Shown here piece by piece: positions 18,962 to 30,847 of a stretch of DNA of 64,000 nt; position 1 is the stretch's first letter; every line of letters begins with the position of its first letter. Location of the stretch: assembly GCF_012935715.1 (NCBI RefSeq), contig NZ_CP052860.1, positions 2,728,001 through 2,792,000 of the forward strand, given 5' to 3'. The notes beneath the pieces were generated by a model. That model saw nothing but the letters and a program-made list of their open reading frames with translations, was not told where the DNA came from and made no database searches. Origin of the DNA: Pseudomonas sp. ADAK13. Its GTDB lineage: Bacteria > Pseudomonadota > Gammaproteobacteria > Pseudomonadales > Pseudomonadaceae. The position numbers and the translations under genes were made by a program.

Positions 18962-19849
18962 ATGGCCACTGAAAAAGACGGCAAGACCCCCAACCTGTCG
19001 CAGGAAGAGCAACACGACGTCGACAAGAACCAGCCGCCTCGTGCGGCGGTTCTGCACGAAATCATCCGCACCCAGGGCGACCAGGAACTGGAGCGTACCG
19101 TGGCTGCCCTATGGTGGTCGGCGCTGGCCGCCGGCCTGACCATGGGCCTGTCGCTGATGGGCATGGGCTTGCTCAACTCGCGGTTGCCGGACGGTGAAGG
19201 GTTCAAGGTGATTGCCAGTTTTGGTTACTGCGCGGGCTTTCTTGCGGTCATCCTCGCGCGCCAGCAGTTGTTTACTGAAAACACCCTGACGGCAGTGTTG
19301 CCGGTGATGAGCAAGCCCACCCTGGGCAATGCCGGCCGGCTGCTGCGCTTATGGACGGTGGTGCTGGTGGGCAACCTGTGCGGCACCCTGCTGGTGGCGT
19401 ACGTGATGCTGCACCTGCCGATCTTCGACACCAAGACCGACCTGGCCTTCCTGGAAATCGGCCGCAAGGTCATGGAGAACGACACCTCCCAGATGTTCGC
19501 CAAGGGCATCGTGTCCGGTTGGATGATCGCCACCATGGTCTGGATGATCCCGTCCATGGAAAGCGCCAAGCTCTGGATCATCATCCTGATCACCTACCTG
19601 ATGGCGCTGGGAGACTTCACCCACATCGTGGTGGGTTCGGCGGAAGTGTCGTATTTGGTGTTTGCCGGCGAACTACCGTGTAAAGACTTTTGGCTGATCT
19701 TTGCCGGGCCGACGCTGGCGGGCAATATCATCGGCGGCAGCTTTATCTTTGCGCTGATCAGCCATGCGCAGATTCGCAGCGAAAGCAGTTTGCCGGGGAA
19801 AGCCGCTGCGGACCCGAGGCATCCGCAGCAGATCAACAAGGATCAGTGA
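18962..19849 (+). CDS. Formate/nitrite transporter (FNT) family channel, YfdC-like
   Basis: A 295-residue membrane protein with about six helices between residues 45 and 270. The N-terminal 40 residues are charged and cytoplasmic. FNT features include WWSALAAGLTMGLSLM, ENTLTAVLPV and GDFTHIVVGSAEV (helix with the conserved central His). The closest well-known relative by layout is E. coli YfdC, whose substrate is unclear. An AGGAA ribosome-binding site precedes the ATG. Its end overlaps by 7 bp the convergent antiporter gene. Confidence 0.85.
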   Translation: MATEKDGKTPNLSQEEQHDVDKNQPPRAAVLHEIIRTQGDQELERTVAALWWSALAAGLTMGLSLMGMGLLNSRLPDGEGFKVIASFGYCAGFLAVILARQQLFTENTLTAVLPVMSKPTLGNAGRLLRLWTVVLVGNLCGTLLVAYVMLHLPIFDTKTDLAFLEIGRKVMENDTSQMFAKGIVSGWMIATMVWMIPSMESAKLWIIILITYLMALGDFTHIVVGSAEVSYLVFAGELPCKDFWLIFAGPTLAGNIIGGSFIFALISHAQIRSESSLPGKAAADPRHPQQINKDQ

Positions 19850-21108
19850 GTGTCGGGCGTCGCGGCTGGCGCCGGCTCATCCTTGGTCACATGCTTGACC
19901 AGCTTGCCGATGCTCAAGCCCTGCAACAGGATCGACGACAGCACCACGATGTAGGTGATGCTCAGGAGCAAGTCACGCTCCGGGCCCAGCGGCAAGGCCA
20001 GGGCCAATGCCACGGAAACCCCGCCGCGCAGACCGCCCCACGTGAGGATGCGGATGGTTCCGCGGGGTACTGTGCGCCAGCGTCGCAGCAGCAGGATCGC
20101 CGGGGCCACCGTCAGCAGGCGTGACAGCAGGATCGCCACCGCCAGCAAACTGGCGGCCAGCACGTGCAGCCAGTTGAACGGCAACAGCAGAAGCTCCATG
20201 CCGATCAGCGCAAACAGCAGCGCGTTGAGCATGTCATCGAGCAGTTCCCAGAAGCCGTCGAGGTAGCGCCGGGTCATGTCGTTCATCGCCAGCTTGCGGC
20301 CCAGGTTGCCGATGATCAGGCCCGCGACCACCATCGCGATCGGTGCCGAGACGTGCAGTTCGGTGGCCATCGCCGAGCCGCCGATCACCAGGGCGAGGGT
20401 CAGCATCACTTCGATCTGATACTGCTCGATGCTCTTGATCATCAGGTACACGATGTAGCCGATCAGCCCACCGAATACCACGCCGCCAATCGCCTCATGC
20501 GCGAACAGCATGGCTGTAGCGCCGACGGTGGGCGTCTCGCCCAACTGCGCGATGCCCAGCAACACGGTGAACACCACCACGGCCGTGCCGTCGTTGAACA
20601 GTGATTCGCCGACGATCGTGGTTTTCAGCGGCTTGGACGCGTTGGCGGTCCGTAGCACGCCGAGCACGGCAATCGGGTCGGTGGGGGAAATCAGCGCGCC
20701 GAACAGCAGGCAGTACAGGAAGCTCACGTGCCAGCCGAACAGGGCAAAGATGTAGAAGGCCAGGCTGCCGATCACCACCGTGGCGATCAATACGCCGAAC
20801 GTGGCGAGCAGGCCGATGGGCCAGCGGTAGCTGCGCAAGTCGCTCAGGTTGACGTGCAGGGCGCCGGCGAACAGCAGGAACGAGAGCATCCAGTTCATCA
20901 GCAAGTCGCCGAAGTCGATCTGGCCGATCAACTGCTGGATACGCTCTTCAAGGCCGGGGTAGCCGATAAAGCTCAAGCCTTGCAGCAGCAGGGAAAACAT
21001 CAGCGCCGTCACCATCACACCGATGGTGGGCGGCAGGCCGATGAAGCGGTAGTTCACATACGTGAGCAGGGTGGTCAGGCAAATAAACGCAGCGACAAGT
21101 TCAAGCAT
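19843..21108 (-). CDS. Na+/H+ (monovalent cation/proton) antiporter, CPA1 family
   Basis: A 421-residue protein with about twelve membrane helices. CPA1 signatures: FLLFAGALHVNLSDL, FGALISPTDPIAVLGVLR (the ion-binding region with Asp), GESLFNDGTAVVVF with the Asn-Asp pair, and TWGGLRGGVSVALALALP late in the protein. It exchanges Na+ or K+ for protons across the inner membrane. There is no long C-terminal regulatory domain. The ATG at 21108 has AAGGAC nine bases upstream; a longer frame to 21144 has no support. It is a single gene with a REP pair before its start. Confidence 0.9.
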   Translation of the reverse strand: MLELVAAFICLTTLLTYVNYRFIGLPPTIGVMVTALMFSLLLQGLSFIGYPGLEERIQQLIGQIDFGDLLMNWMLSFLLFAGALHVNLSDLRSYRWPIGLLATFGVLIATVVIGSLAFYIFALFGWHVSFLYCLLFGALISPTDPIAVLGVLRTANASKPLKTTIVGESLFNDGTAVVVFTVLLGIAQLGETPTVGATAMLFAHEAIGGVVFGGLIGYIVYLMIKSIEQYQIEVMLTLALVIGGSAMATELHVSAPIAMVVAGLIIGNLGRKLAMNDMTRRYLDGFWELLDDMLNALLFALIGMELLLLPFNWLHVLAASLLAVAILLSRLLTVAPAILLLRRWRTVPRGTIRILTWGGLRGGVSVALALALPLGPERDLLLSITYIVVLSSILLQGLSIGKLVKHVTKDEPAPAATPDTH

Positions 21109-21145
21109 CCGGGGTCCTTGGACAGAGGGGGGAGTGAAGATCAAA

Positions 21146-21253
21146 TGTGGGAGCTGTCGAGTCCCGGCGAGGCTGCGATGGCATCACCTCGGTGTGCTTG
21201 CAAGACCGCAGCGCCGGCATCGCAGCCTCGCTAAAGCTCGACAGCTCCCACAC
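21146..21253. repeat. Long paired inverted repeat (GTGGGAGC REP variant)
   Basis: Arms TGTGGGAGCTGTCGAG...GCGAGGCTGCGATG and their complement (CATCGCAGCCTCGC...CTCGACAGCTCCCACA) face each other over about 107 nt. The inner sequence differs from the window's other REPs (CTGTCGAG rather than CTGGCTTG), so this is a separate subfamily. It lies between the antiporter and the MFS gene. Confidence 0.85.
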
Positions 21254-21265
21254 GGAACACATTTA

Positions 21266-22435
21266 TCAGTTGGGTAGGTTGACCGCAGTTGTACTGCGGC
21301 GTTGCAGGTAGATGAAGAAAAGTGCCGCCAGTACCGTCAGGCAACCCAGCAGTGCACCGGTCCAGGGCAGGTCCGACAGGTCGGCGCCGCTGGCCACTAC
21401 CAGCCCGCCGATCCAGGCGCCGGCGGCGTTGCCCAGGTTGAAGGCGCTCTGGTTCAGGGTCGAGCCGAGGTTCGGCGCTTCGTGGGCCTGGTCGATGATC
21501 AGCAGTTGCAGGATCGGGCACAACGCGAAGGCGAACACGCCCCACAGCAGTAGGGTAATCGCCGCCGGGATCACCGAATGGCTGGTGTGGGAGAACACCG
21601 CCAAAATCAGCACCACCGCCAGGGCCATGCCCACCAGCGAGGGCAGCAGGCGGCTGTCGGCCAGGCGCCCGCCGAGCATGCTGCCCGCGGTGAGGCCGAC
21701 GCCGAACAGCAGCAACATCAGCGTAATGCCGTGGGGGCTGACGCCGGTGATGTCTTGCAAAATCGGCGCGATGTAGGTGAAAACGCTGAACAGGCTGATG
21801 GAGGCCAGGACGCTCATGCTCAAGGCCAGCAGCACGTTGGGTTTGGTCAGTACCCTGAACTCGCTGGCGAGGTTGGCCTTGTCCATCGCAATGTGCTTGG
21901 GCAGCCACAGCCATTGGGCCACGGCGGCAATCACGCCGATGACCGACACCGCCCAGAACGTCGAGCGCCAACCGGCGTATTGGCCCAGCGCAGTGCCCAA
22001 CGGCACGCCGAGCACGTTGGCCAGGGTCAGGCCGGTGAACATCATCGCAATCGCCTGTGCCCGTTTGTTCGGCGCCACCAGGCCGGCGGCCACTACCGAG
22101 CCGATGCCGAAGAACGCACCATGGCACAGCGCGGTGACCACGCGGGCAGCCATCAGCGTCGCGTAGTTCGGCGCCAGGGCGCACAGCACATTGCCGAGGA
22201 TAAACATCACGGTCATGCCCAGCAGCGTGGCCTTGCGTGGCATGTTGGCGGTGCCGATAGCCAGGATCGGTGCGCCGAACACCACGCCCAGGGCGTAGCC
22301 GGTGATCAGCAGGCCGGCGTTTGGAATGCTCACGGACAGGTCACGGGCGACGTCGGGCAGCAAGCCCATGATGACAAATTCGGTGGTGCCGATGCCAAAG
22401 GCGGCTACGGCCAGTGCAAGCAAGGCGAGCGGCAT
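21266..22435 (-). CDS. MFS transporter, DHA1 family (AraJ/YdhP-like)
   Basis: A 389-residue major-facilitator protein with twelve predicted helices. The DHA1 start LALAVAAFGIGTTEFVIMGLLPDVARDL (from residue 5) is the hallmark of the AraJ/YdhP/CmlA group; NMPRKATLLG is the loop 2-3 motif. It is probably an efflux pump for sugars, drugs or other small molecules; the substrate cannot be read from sequence. The ATG at 22435 has AGGAG nine bases upstream. A longer in-frame ATG at 22525 adds a non-homologous tail. It is single, divergent from the EamA gene. Confidence 0.88.
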   Translation of the reverse strand: MPLALLALAVAAFGIGTTEFVIMGLLPDVARDLSVSIPNAGLLITGYALGVVFGAPILAIGTANMPRKATLLGMTVMFILGNVLCALAPNYATLMAARVVTALCHGAFFGIGSVVAAGLVAPNKRAQAIAMMFTGLTLANVLGVPLGTALGQYAGWRSTFWAVSVIGVIAAVAQWLWLPKHIAMDKANLASEFRVLTKPNVLLALSMSVLASISLFSVFTYIAPILQDITGVSPHGITLMLLLFGVGLTAGSMLGGRLADSRLLPSLVGMALAVVLILAVFSHTSHSVIPAAITLLLWGVFAFALCPILQLLIIDQAHEAPNLGSTLNQSAFNLGNAAGAWIGGLVVASGADLSDLPWTGALLGCLTVLAALFFIYLQRRSTTAVNLPN

Positions 22436-22634
22436 GCGAGGATCTCCTGTCGGTAATCGTGACGCTCTGATCAGGCATACGCATGCCGGCGCCCGGATCG
22501 GGAGGGATCGGGCAGCAACAAACATTTATTGGTATAGGTCTTTGCGCAACTGAGTGCGGCGTGGTCGGCTTTAGTATAAACAGCTGATGACATATGGCGA
22601 ATCAATTCTATGTTTTCTGACTGGGGAGTCACCG

Positions 22635-23468
22635 GTGATTGCAACGGCTCTGGTACTGGTAGCGGCGCTGTTGCATGCGACGTGGAACACCTTGATCAAA
22701 TTCAGCGGCGAGCGCCTGTTGGTGATCGCGTGCATGGACAGCGTAGCGTTGCTGTTTGTCTTGCTGGCGGTGGGGTTCGTGTCGCTGCCGCCGCTGGACA
22801 TCTGGCCGTGGATCATCGCTTCGGCGCTGTTTGAACTGCTCTACCGCTACCTGCTGATCCAGGCCTATCGCGTGGGTGACCTGGGGTTGGTGTACCCGCT
22901 GATGCGCGGGCTGTCGCCCCTGGTGGTGCTCGCGCTGACGCTGGTGTTTGCCGGTGAGGTGCTGAGCACCCAGCAGATCCTCGGCATTCTGCTGATTCCG
23001 TTCGGCATGTTGTGCCTGCTGTGGCAGGGCGGCGGCGGTGACCGGTTGCCCTGGTCGATGCTGCCGGTGGTGGCGCTGATTGGCCTGTGCATCGGTTGCT
23101 ACACCTTCCTCGACGGCCAGGCGTTGCGCCGTTGGTCGCACCCGCTGGATTACCTGGTGTGGCTGACGCTGATCAGCGCCTGGCCGTTTCCGTTACTGGC
23201 GATGGTGCGCAAGCGGGCGGCGTTCGGGTTGTTCTGGCGCACGCAGTGGCGGCTGGGGCTGAGCGTCGGGTTATGCGTGTTGTTGAGCTACGCTCTGGTG
23301 CTTTGGGCCATGCAACTGGGCTCGATTGCCGAGGCTGCCGCGCTGCGGGAAGTCAGCGTGATTCTGGTGGTGCTGTTCGGCATGCGTTACCTGAAAGAAC
23401 CTTTCGGCCGCCCGCGGCTCATAGCCTGTGGGTTGGTGCTGATCGGCATGTTCGTGATGAAACTCTAA
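22635..23468 (+). CDS. EamA/DMT-family transporter
   Basis: A 277-residue protein with ten predicted membrane helices in two EamA halves. It starts IATALVLVAALLHATWNTLIKFSG, the standard first helix with the W-N motif, and ends with EAAALREVSVILVVLFG and a last helix LIACGLVLIGMFVMKL. DMT transporters export metabolites such as amino acids, but the substrate here is unknown. I chose the GTG at 22635, which follows GGGGAG by about seven bases and gives the usual short N terminus. An ATG at 22587 is the alternative and would add 16 residues. Confidence 0.83.
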   Translation: MIATALVLVAALLHATWNTLIKFSGERLLVIACMDSVALLFVLLAVGFVSLPPLDIWPWIIASALFELLYRYLLIQAYRVGDLGLVYPLMRGLSPLVVLALTLVFAGEVLSTQQILGILLIPFGMLCLLWQGGGGDRLPWSMLPVVALIGLCIGCYTFLDGQALRRWSHPLDYLVWLTLISAWPFPLLAMVRKRAAFGLFWRTQWRLGLSVGLCVLLSYALVLWAMQLGSIAEAAALREVSVILVVLFGMRYLKEPFGRPRLIACGLVLIGMFVMKL

Positions 23469-23499
23469 CCGTCGGATAAAACTAAAAAAGGAATGGGTT

Positions 23500-23886
23500 A
23501 TGACAGTCGCTTTCTGGTGTGTGTTGATCGCAATCTTTCTGCCGTACCTGTGCACGGGTGTGGCCAAGTTCAGCGGCGGCAAGTTCGGGCCCCGGCAGAA
23601 CCATGACCCGCGTGCCTTCCTGGATACTCTGGAGGGGTTCGCCAAACGTGCCCACAGTGCACAACTCAACAGCTTTGAAGTGACCCCGGCCTTTGCGGCG
23701 GCAGTGATCATTGCCCATTTGGCAGGCGGCGCTTCGCTGGTGACCATCAACGTACTGGCGGTGCTGTTTATCACCAGCCGGTTGCTCTACATCATCTGCT
23801 ACCTGGCGGACTGGGCGATGCTGCGGTCGGTGGTGTGGGCGCTGGGGATGGCGTTGATTGCGAGTTTCTTCTTCGTCTCGATCTAA
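23500..23886 (+). CDS. MAPEG-family membrane protein
   Basis: A 128-residue protein with four hydrophobic segments. The MAPEG pattern is visible: first helix VAFWCVLIAIFLPYLCTGVAKF, then HDPRAFLDTLEGFAKRAHSAQLNSFE, where the E-x-N/L-E-like stretch lies, and NVLAVLFITSRLLYIICYLADW as third helix. Eukaryotic relatives are membrane glutathione and eicosanoid enzymes; the role of bacterial members is not established. It lies 31 bp after the EamA gene on the same strand and is likely in its operon, with a Shine-Dalgarno AAGGAA. Confidence 0.85.
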   Translation: MTVAFWCVLIAIFLPYLCTGVAKFSGGKFGPRQNHDPRAFLDTLEGFAKRAHSAQLNSFEVTPAFAAAVIIAHLAGGASLVTINVLAVLFITSRLLYIICYLADWAMLRSVVWALGMALIASFFFVSI

Positions 23887-23904
23887 AGCCTGGCACTGTT
23901 CAAA

Positions 23905-23963
23905 TGTGGGAGCGAGCAAGTCGAATCGTCGCACCGCCGCTCCCACACAAGCCCGCTTCCACA
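23905..23963. repeat. Degenerate REP element
   Basis: TGTGGGAGCGAGCAAGTCG at 23905 faces CCGCTCCCACA and a further partial arm AGCCCGCTTCCACA. It is a rearranged REP pair between the convergent ends of the MAPEG gene and mltA. Confidence 0.7.
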
Positions 23964-23980
23964 TAGGTCAGTGGTGTTAT

Positions 23981-25153
23981 TCAGGTTCCTGTCGGTGCGT
24001 CCGGCACTTTCGGCAGCGCCGCACCTTTAGGCCACAGCATCCAGATCTGGCCCTGCTGCTTCATGTTGCCCGCCAGTTCCCCTGCGGCATCACCCGTTCC
24101 CCAGAACAGGTCGGCGCGCACTTCTCCGGTAATTGCACCACCGGTGTCCTGCGCGGCTACCGGGCGGGCAATCGGTGCGCCATCCGGTCGCGTAGTCGAC
24201 AGCCACAACAGGCTGCCCAGCGGAATCACCTTGCGATCCACCGCCACGCTATAACCTGCAGTCAGCGGTACGTTCAGCGAGCCACGCGGGCCTTCGTTGC
24301 TGTCGGGGCGGGCGCTGAAGAATACGTAGCTGGGGTTGCTCGCCAGCAATTCAGGAATCCGCTGGGGATGAGCCTTGGCCCAGGCGCTGATGGCGCCCAT
24401 GGTCACGTCTTCTTTTTTCAACTCGCCTTGCTCCACCAGCCAGCGGCCGATGGGGCGGTACGGGTAGCCGTTCTGATCGCCGTAACCGACACGCAATTGG
24501 CGGCCGTCGGCCAGTTGGATACGGCCCGAACCCTGGATCTGCAGGAATTGCAGGTCCATCGGGTTGGTCAGCCAGGCGATCGGCTTGGCGGTAGAGCCTT
24601 GCTGGTTGATGGCGCTGGCATCGTCATAAGGCTTGAGCACCCGACCTTCCAGGCGACCGCGCAGGCGCTTGCCCTTGAGTTCCGGGTAGATGCTTTCCAG
24701 GTTGACGATGATCAGGTCATCCGGCACGCCGAACACCGGCACATGGGCGGTGGCGGTTTCGGTGAGGCTGCCGGGGTAAACCGGTTCGTAGTAGCCGGTG
24801 ATCAGGCCGTTGGGGCTGTTGTCTGCCGAACGCAGGCCGTAGACATCGAGGTTGGCCTTGAGGAAATCACGAATCGCCATCGCGGTGGACGGCACGCTGG
24901 CCGACGCCGCGCACGTCGTGCCCCACACCGGGTCGGCCTTGAGCCGTTGGCAGGCACTGCGCCAGGATTCGAAGCCGGCCTGCAGGTCGCTGTCTGACAC
25001 CGCCGGCAGGTTTTCCCAGGTAGCGCCGACGTAGGTCGCGATGGCGTGGGGCTTGGCTTTTTCATCTTTGCCGGTGTCGCAACCGGCCAGCAACGCGATC
25101 ATTGGCAGAGCCCACGCCAGGCGGCGGCTCCAGGGTTTAAAACGGGTATTCAT
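23981..25153 (-). CDS. mltA: Membrane-bound lytic murein transglycosylase A (MltA)
   Basis: A 390-residue lipoprotein. The signal peptide ends in the lipobox LLAGC (Cys near residue 25), so it is anchored to a membrane, as known for MltA on the outer membrane inner face. MltA domain motifs: LITGYYEPVYPGS, IQGSGRIQLADGRQLRVGYGDQNGYPY, and the C-terminal 3D domain AGYSVAVDRKVIPLGSLLWL with AAQDTGGAITGEVRADLFWG and catalytic Asp. It cleaves peptidoglycan strands to 1,6-anhydro products. The ATG at 25153 gives a clean signal peptide; the longer frame to 25201 does not. Confidence 0.94.
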   Translation of the reverse strand: MNTRFKPWSRRLAWALPMIALLAGCDTGKDEKAKPHAIATYVGATWENLPAVSDSDLQAGFESWRSACQRLKADPVWGTTCAASASVPSTAMAIRDFLKANLDVYGLRSADNSPNGLITGYYEPVYPGSLTETATAHVPVFGVPDDLIIVNLESIYPELKGKRLRGRLEGRVLKPYDDASAINQQGSTAKPIAWLTNPMDLQFLQIQGSGRIQLADGRQLRVGYGDQNGYPYRPIGRWLVEQGELKKEDVTMGAISAWAKAHPQRIPELLASNPSYVFFSARPDSNEGPRGSLNVPLTAGYSVAVDRKVIPLGSLLWLSTTRPDGAPIARPVAAQDTGGAITGEVRADLFWGTGDAAGELAGNMKQQGQIWMLWPKGAALPKVPDAPTGT

Positions 25154-25281
25154 GAACATGATTCCTGAAGCGATTGCCCGTGCCGGTCGGCGTTCGAGCA
25201 ACCCTTATTATTAATAGGGGTATTGGTCTTTGCGGGCGGGGCGAGGATACTGGCCGCCGTTTCCCGTGACCTTGAGCCATC

Positions 25282-25731
25282 ATGACTTTTAAAAGACTGA
25301 CCGTTGTATTGCTGGCCTGCCTGACACTGTCCGCCTGCGGCGGGGTTGATCCGAATTCGCCCCTGGGCCAGCGCAAGGCCATTTTCAAGCAGATGCTCAA
25401 GACCGGCGAAGACCTGGGCGGCATGTTGCGTGGGCGCATTCCGTTCGACGGCGCAAAATTTGCCGAAGGCGCGGTCAAGCTCGATACGTTGTCCCATGAA
25501 CCGTGGAAACATTTCCCGAGCGTGCGTGAAGAAGACCACACCAGCGCCAAGGACGACGTGTGGCAGCAACAGGCACGCTTCCAGGAAATGGCCCGAAACC
25601 TTGAAACGGCCACCGGTGAATTGGTGATCGCCAGTCAGGTCCAGCCTTACAAGGCGAGCAATCTCGGGCCTGCGGTGCAGAAAGTCGAAGATGCCTGCAC
25701 CGCGTGCCACAAACAGTTCCGCGATCACTGA
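25282..25731 (+). CDS. Cytochrome c' family lipoprotein
   Basis: A 149-residue protein. The signal peptide ends in LSACGG (Cys19), a lipobox, so it is probably a lipoprotein. The mature part is helical and ends with heme site CTACH (residues 139-143) near the C terminus, the arrangement of cytochromes c' and c556 (four-helix bundle, C-terminal CxxCH). QQARFQEMARNLETATGEL fits the third helix. Its redox partner is not evident. The gene is single, divergent from mltA, and ends 6 bp before the convergent DUF1090 gene. Confidence 0.88.
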   Translation: MTFKRLTVVLLACLTLSACGGVDPNSPLGQRKAIFKQMLKTGEDLGGMLRGRIPFDGAKFAEGAVKLDTLSHEPWKHFPSVREEDHTSAKDDVWQQQARFQEMARNLETATGELVIASQVQPYKASNLGPAVQKVEDACTACHKQFRDH

Positions 25732-25737
25732 GGCGTC

Positions 25738-26133
25738 TTACTTGTCCAGTTCGTCCAGGGCGTCCTGCAAGTCCTTGCGTGACTGGGCCAGCTTGTCCTT
25801 GCGCTTGTTGATCTTGTCGGAATCACCCTTCTTCATTGCCTTGTCGAGGTCGGCCTGACGGCGGCTGACTTCGTGCTTGGCGTCGAGCACCTTGTTTTCG
25901 CGCTCCTTTTTCAAGGAGGCGTCGGTGCAGTTGGCAGTGACTTCACTCAGGGCTTTTTCCAGGCCGGCTTGCTGCTCGCTGTTGCCGTGGGCCTTGGCTT
26001 GTTCGATCTGGGTGCTGATGGCCTGGCGCTTGGCGGCACAGCCGGTGAGTGGCGCGGTTTCTTCGGCTGCCAGCAGCGGCGTGGCCATCAGGGTCGCGAC
26101 GGTCAACAGGGCAAAAGGTGCAAGAAATTTCAT
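25738..26133 (-). CDS. DUF1090-family small secreted protein
   Basis: A 131-residue protein: signal peptide KFLAPFALLTVATLMATPLLAA, then a mature part of about 108 residues almost entirely predicted helix and rich in Lys, Asp, Glu and Gln. Two cysteines, 37 positions apart, may form a disulfide: GCAAKRQAISTQIEQAKAHG and ending in VTANC. This matches DUF1090 (E. coli YqjC type), of unknown function. It lies 81 bp after ligB on the same strand. The small protein at 27999 upstream of ligB has the same C-x36-C module; see findings. The start at 26133 gives a normal signal peptide. Confidence 0.85.
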   Translation of the reverse strand: MKFLAPFALLTVATLMATPLLAAEETAPLTGCAAKRQAISTQIEQAKAHGNSEQQAGLEKALSEVTANCTDASLKKERENKVLDAKHEVSRRQADLDKAMKKGDSDKINKRKDKLAQSRKDLQDALDELDK

Positions 26134-26214
26134 AAACGCTCCAAGGGGAACAAGGTCGCAATCAGGTGGGCAGGATGAATTCTGCCGGCACCGGTTAATG
26201 CCGCCGGGCAACGG

Positions 26215-27933
<1,719 letters not shown>

Positions 27934-27952
27934 CTATGCCATCCCTGAGGGC

Positions 27953-27981
27953 ATAAAAAAGCCCCGCAATCGCGAGGCTGT
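27953..27981 (-). terminator. Rho-independent terminator after the small secreted protein gene
   Basis: On the minus strand AGCCTCGC and GCGGGGCT (one G-T pair) form a stem with a four-base loop, followed by TTTTTTATG. It lies 18 bp past the stop at 27999 and upstream of ligB. Confidence 0.85.
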
Positions 27982-27998
27982 TTACCCGATGTTTCTGC

Positions 27999-28340
27999 TT
28001 ACTTGAACAGACCGCCCAGGGCTTTCACGGTGTCGTTGCTGTCGGCCTTGGCCTGCTGCTTTTGCTGGCCTGCGTCGAGCTTGTCCTGGGACTCGCTGAC
28101 TTTTTTGCAACCCTTGTTTACTTGATCCAGAGCGGCCTGCATGGCTTTCACTTTCAGGTCCTCGCCATTGGCCTTGGCGGCGTCGACTTTGGCTTGCAGG
28201 TCTTTGCTCTGTTTTTCGCAGTCGCCGGAAGACACACCCAGTTGGGACGTCAGGCCGCTGAGTGCGCTCAAGTCGGCGTGCGCCGGCAGGGCAAACAGGC
28301 TGAGCAGAAGGGCGGCCGGGGCGAGTGTGGAAATGCGCAT
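27999..28340 (-). CDS. Small secreted helical protein with DUF1090-like Cys module
   Basis: A 113-residue protein: signal peptide RISTLAPAALLLSLFALPAHA, then a helical, Lys/Gln/Asp-rich mature part. The segment DCEKQSKDLQAKVDAAKANG to VNKGC has two cysteines with 36 residues between, the same spacing as the DUF1090 protein at 25738, with shared AKAxG and xxALxxV positions. I infer a paralogue. Function unknown; secreted to the periplasm. The start at 28340 is set by the signal peptide. Confidence 0.75.
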   Translation of the reverse strand: MRISTLAPAALLLSLFALPAHADLSALSGLTSQLGVSSGDCEKQSKDLQAKVDAAKANGEDLKVKAMQAALDQVNKGCKKVSESQDKLDAGQQKQQAKADSNDTVKALGGLFK

Positions 28341-28511
28341 GAAAAACCTCAATGTTCGATTGCCTGCGCGCTTATGGTTCCCGGGCAGGCGCAGTGCAAT
28401 ATCCAATAAAAGGTGAGGGCCCGGGAGGGCGCGGATTCTAGTGGGCCATCATTTAGCCTGCAAGCATTGGATCCAAAAAACGTGAACATCGCCCGCAAAT
28501 CATCCGGCAAT

Positions 28512-28545
28512 AAAAAACCCTGCCGGGAGAACCCGGCAGGGTTTT
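28512..28545. terminator. Terminator after metK
   Basis: AACCCTGCCGGG and CCCGGCAGGGTT pair with a short loop (AGAA), flanked by an A-run on the left, which is a T-run on the minus strand. It follows the metK stop at 28564. Confidence 0.92.
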
Positions 28546-28563
28546 GGGTGCACCGTAAAGCGA

Positions 28564-29754
<1,191 letters not shown>

Positions 29755-29773
29755 CTCGATGTTTTCCTGATAT

Positions 29774-30769
29774 TTACCGATGGTGAGTGTCGCCAGCCGG
29801 CCGCTGAAAATGGCGGACCTGAATCTGGAAACCATTACGTAAACCTACATAGAGGCTTTCCCCGGGAACGAGTCCCGCAGCGGTGGCCCAACGGGCCAAA
29901 TCGTCCTGTTCAAAACCCAGCCAGAGATCACCGCAGGCCTCCCTGGCCCAACTCTGGTTGTGGCTGCATAAATCCGTAATCAGCAGACTGCCGCCGGGTT
30001 GCAGCAAATTCGCCATCTGCTTGAGGGCTTCTGCCGGGGCGGCGAAATGGTGCAGGACCATGTTCAGCACCACGCAGTCGGCCCGCAGGCGGGTGTCATT
30101 CAGGGCGTCGGCCAACTGCAGGCGAACATTGCCCAGTGCCTCGCGCTCACACAGTTGGCGGGCCAGCTCCAGCATGGCCGGGCTGTTGTCCAGCGCCGTG
30201 ACCTGATGAAAGCGCCGCGCCAGTTCTGGCAGGAAACCACCATCGCCAGGCCCGACTTCCAGTGCCGTCGCTTCATTACTGAAGCTCAGCTTGTCCAAAA
30301 GTGCCAACACGCTTTCGCGGTATTGCGCCAAGCCGGCGATCAAGTCTTGCTGGGCGCGAAACTTCTCGGCTACCCGTGAGAAAAAGTCCTGGCTGGCCGC
30401 AGCGCGTTGCCCGTGCACCTGGCTGATGCGCGATTGAACATCCACCGGCAGGCTCAGGTTGTCGACTTCTTCGAGTAGCGCGGCGTGCAGCTTGCCGCCC
30501 AACTGTTCGGTGTGAGGCAGGGCGCGCCGGTAAAAAATCGCATTGCCTTCACGGCGGGTGGCCACCAGGTCGGCCTGGGCCAGGACCTTCAAGTGATGGC
30601 TCATGCCGGACTGGCCAATGGCGAAGATTTGCGCCAACTCCAGCACCCCGAACGAGTCGTTGGTCAGCGCACGCAGCACATTCAGGCGCAGCGGATCACC
30701 GCCGGCCTTGCACAGGGCTGCCAGCTCGTCGCTGTCATCGGGGCGAATGGAAGGTGCGCTTACGTTCAT
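29774..30769 (-). CDS. ArsR-family regulator fused to a SAM-dependent methyltransferase domain (SahR-like)
   Basis: A 331-residue two-domain protein. Residues about 12-95 are an ArsR-type winged helix: [40 protein letters not shown] as recognition helix, and [13 protein letters not shown] as wing. No metal-binding cysteine pair is in the HTH. Residues about 150-310 are a class I methyltransferase with motif [20 protein letters not shown] and VLNMVLHHF. Gene fusions of this kind next to metK have been described as SahR-type regulators of the methionine cycle that respond to SAH or SAM. It is the first gene of the operon with metK. A 24-bp palindrome 41 bp upstream is its probable operator. Confidence 0.85.
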   Translation of the reverse strand: MNVSAPSIRPDDSDELAALCKAGGDPLRLNVLRALTNDSFGVLELAQIFAIGQSGMSHHLKVLAQADLVATRREGNAIFYRRALPHTEQLGGKLHAALLEEVDNLSLPVDVQSRISQVHGQRAAASQDFFSRVAEKFRAQQDLIAGLAQYRESVLALLDKLSFSNEATALEVGPGDGGFLPELARRFHQVTALDNSPAMLELARQLCEREALGNVRLQLADALNDTRLRADCVVLNMVLHHFAAPAEALKQMANLLQPGGSLLITDLCSHNQSWAREACGDLWLGFEQDDLARWATAAGLVPGESLYVGLRNGFQIQVRHFQRPAGDTHHR

Positions 30770-30810
30770 AAGGCCAGCAGTCTAGAGACGGTGGGAAAAC
30801 CCCGCAAGGG

Positions 30811-30834
30811 CAATATCAAAAAGTTTTGATATTG
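30811..30834. promoter_or_regulatory. 24-bp palindrome, probable operator of the ArsR-methyltransferase regulator
   Basis: CAATATCAAAA, two bases (AG), then TTTTGATATTG: an exact inverted repeat of 11 bp. It is 41 bp upstream of the ArsR-type gene and about 180 bp upstream of divergent tkt. A perfect dyad of this size fits a dimeric winged-helix repressor. Confidence 0.75.
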
Positions 30835-30847
30835 GTCGATAATCGGT

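Noticed and set aside
29755..29773. SAM riboswitch before metK
   Set aside because: Only 19 bp separate metK from the gene before it; there is no room for an aptamer.
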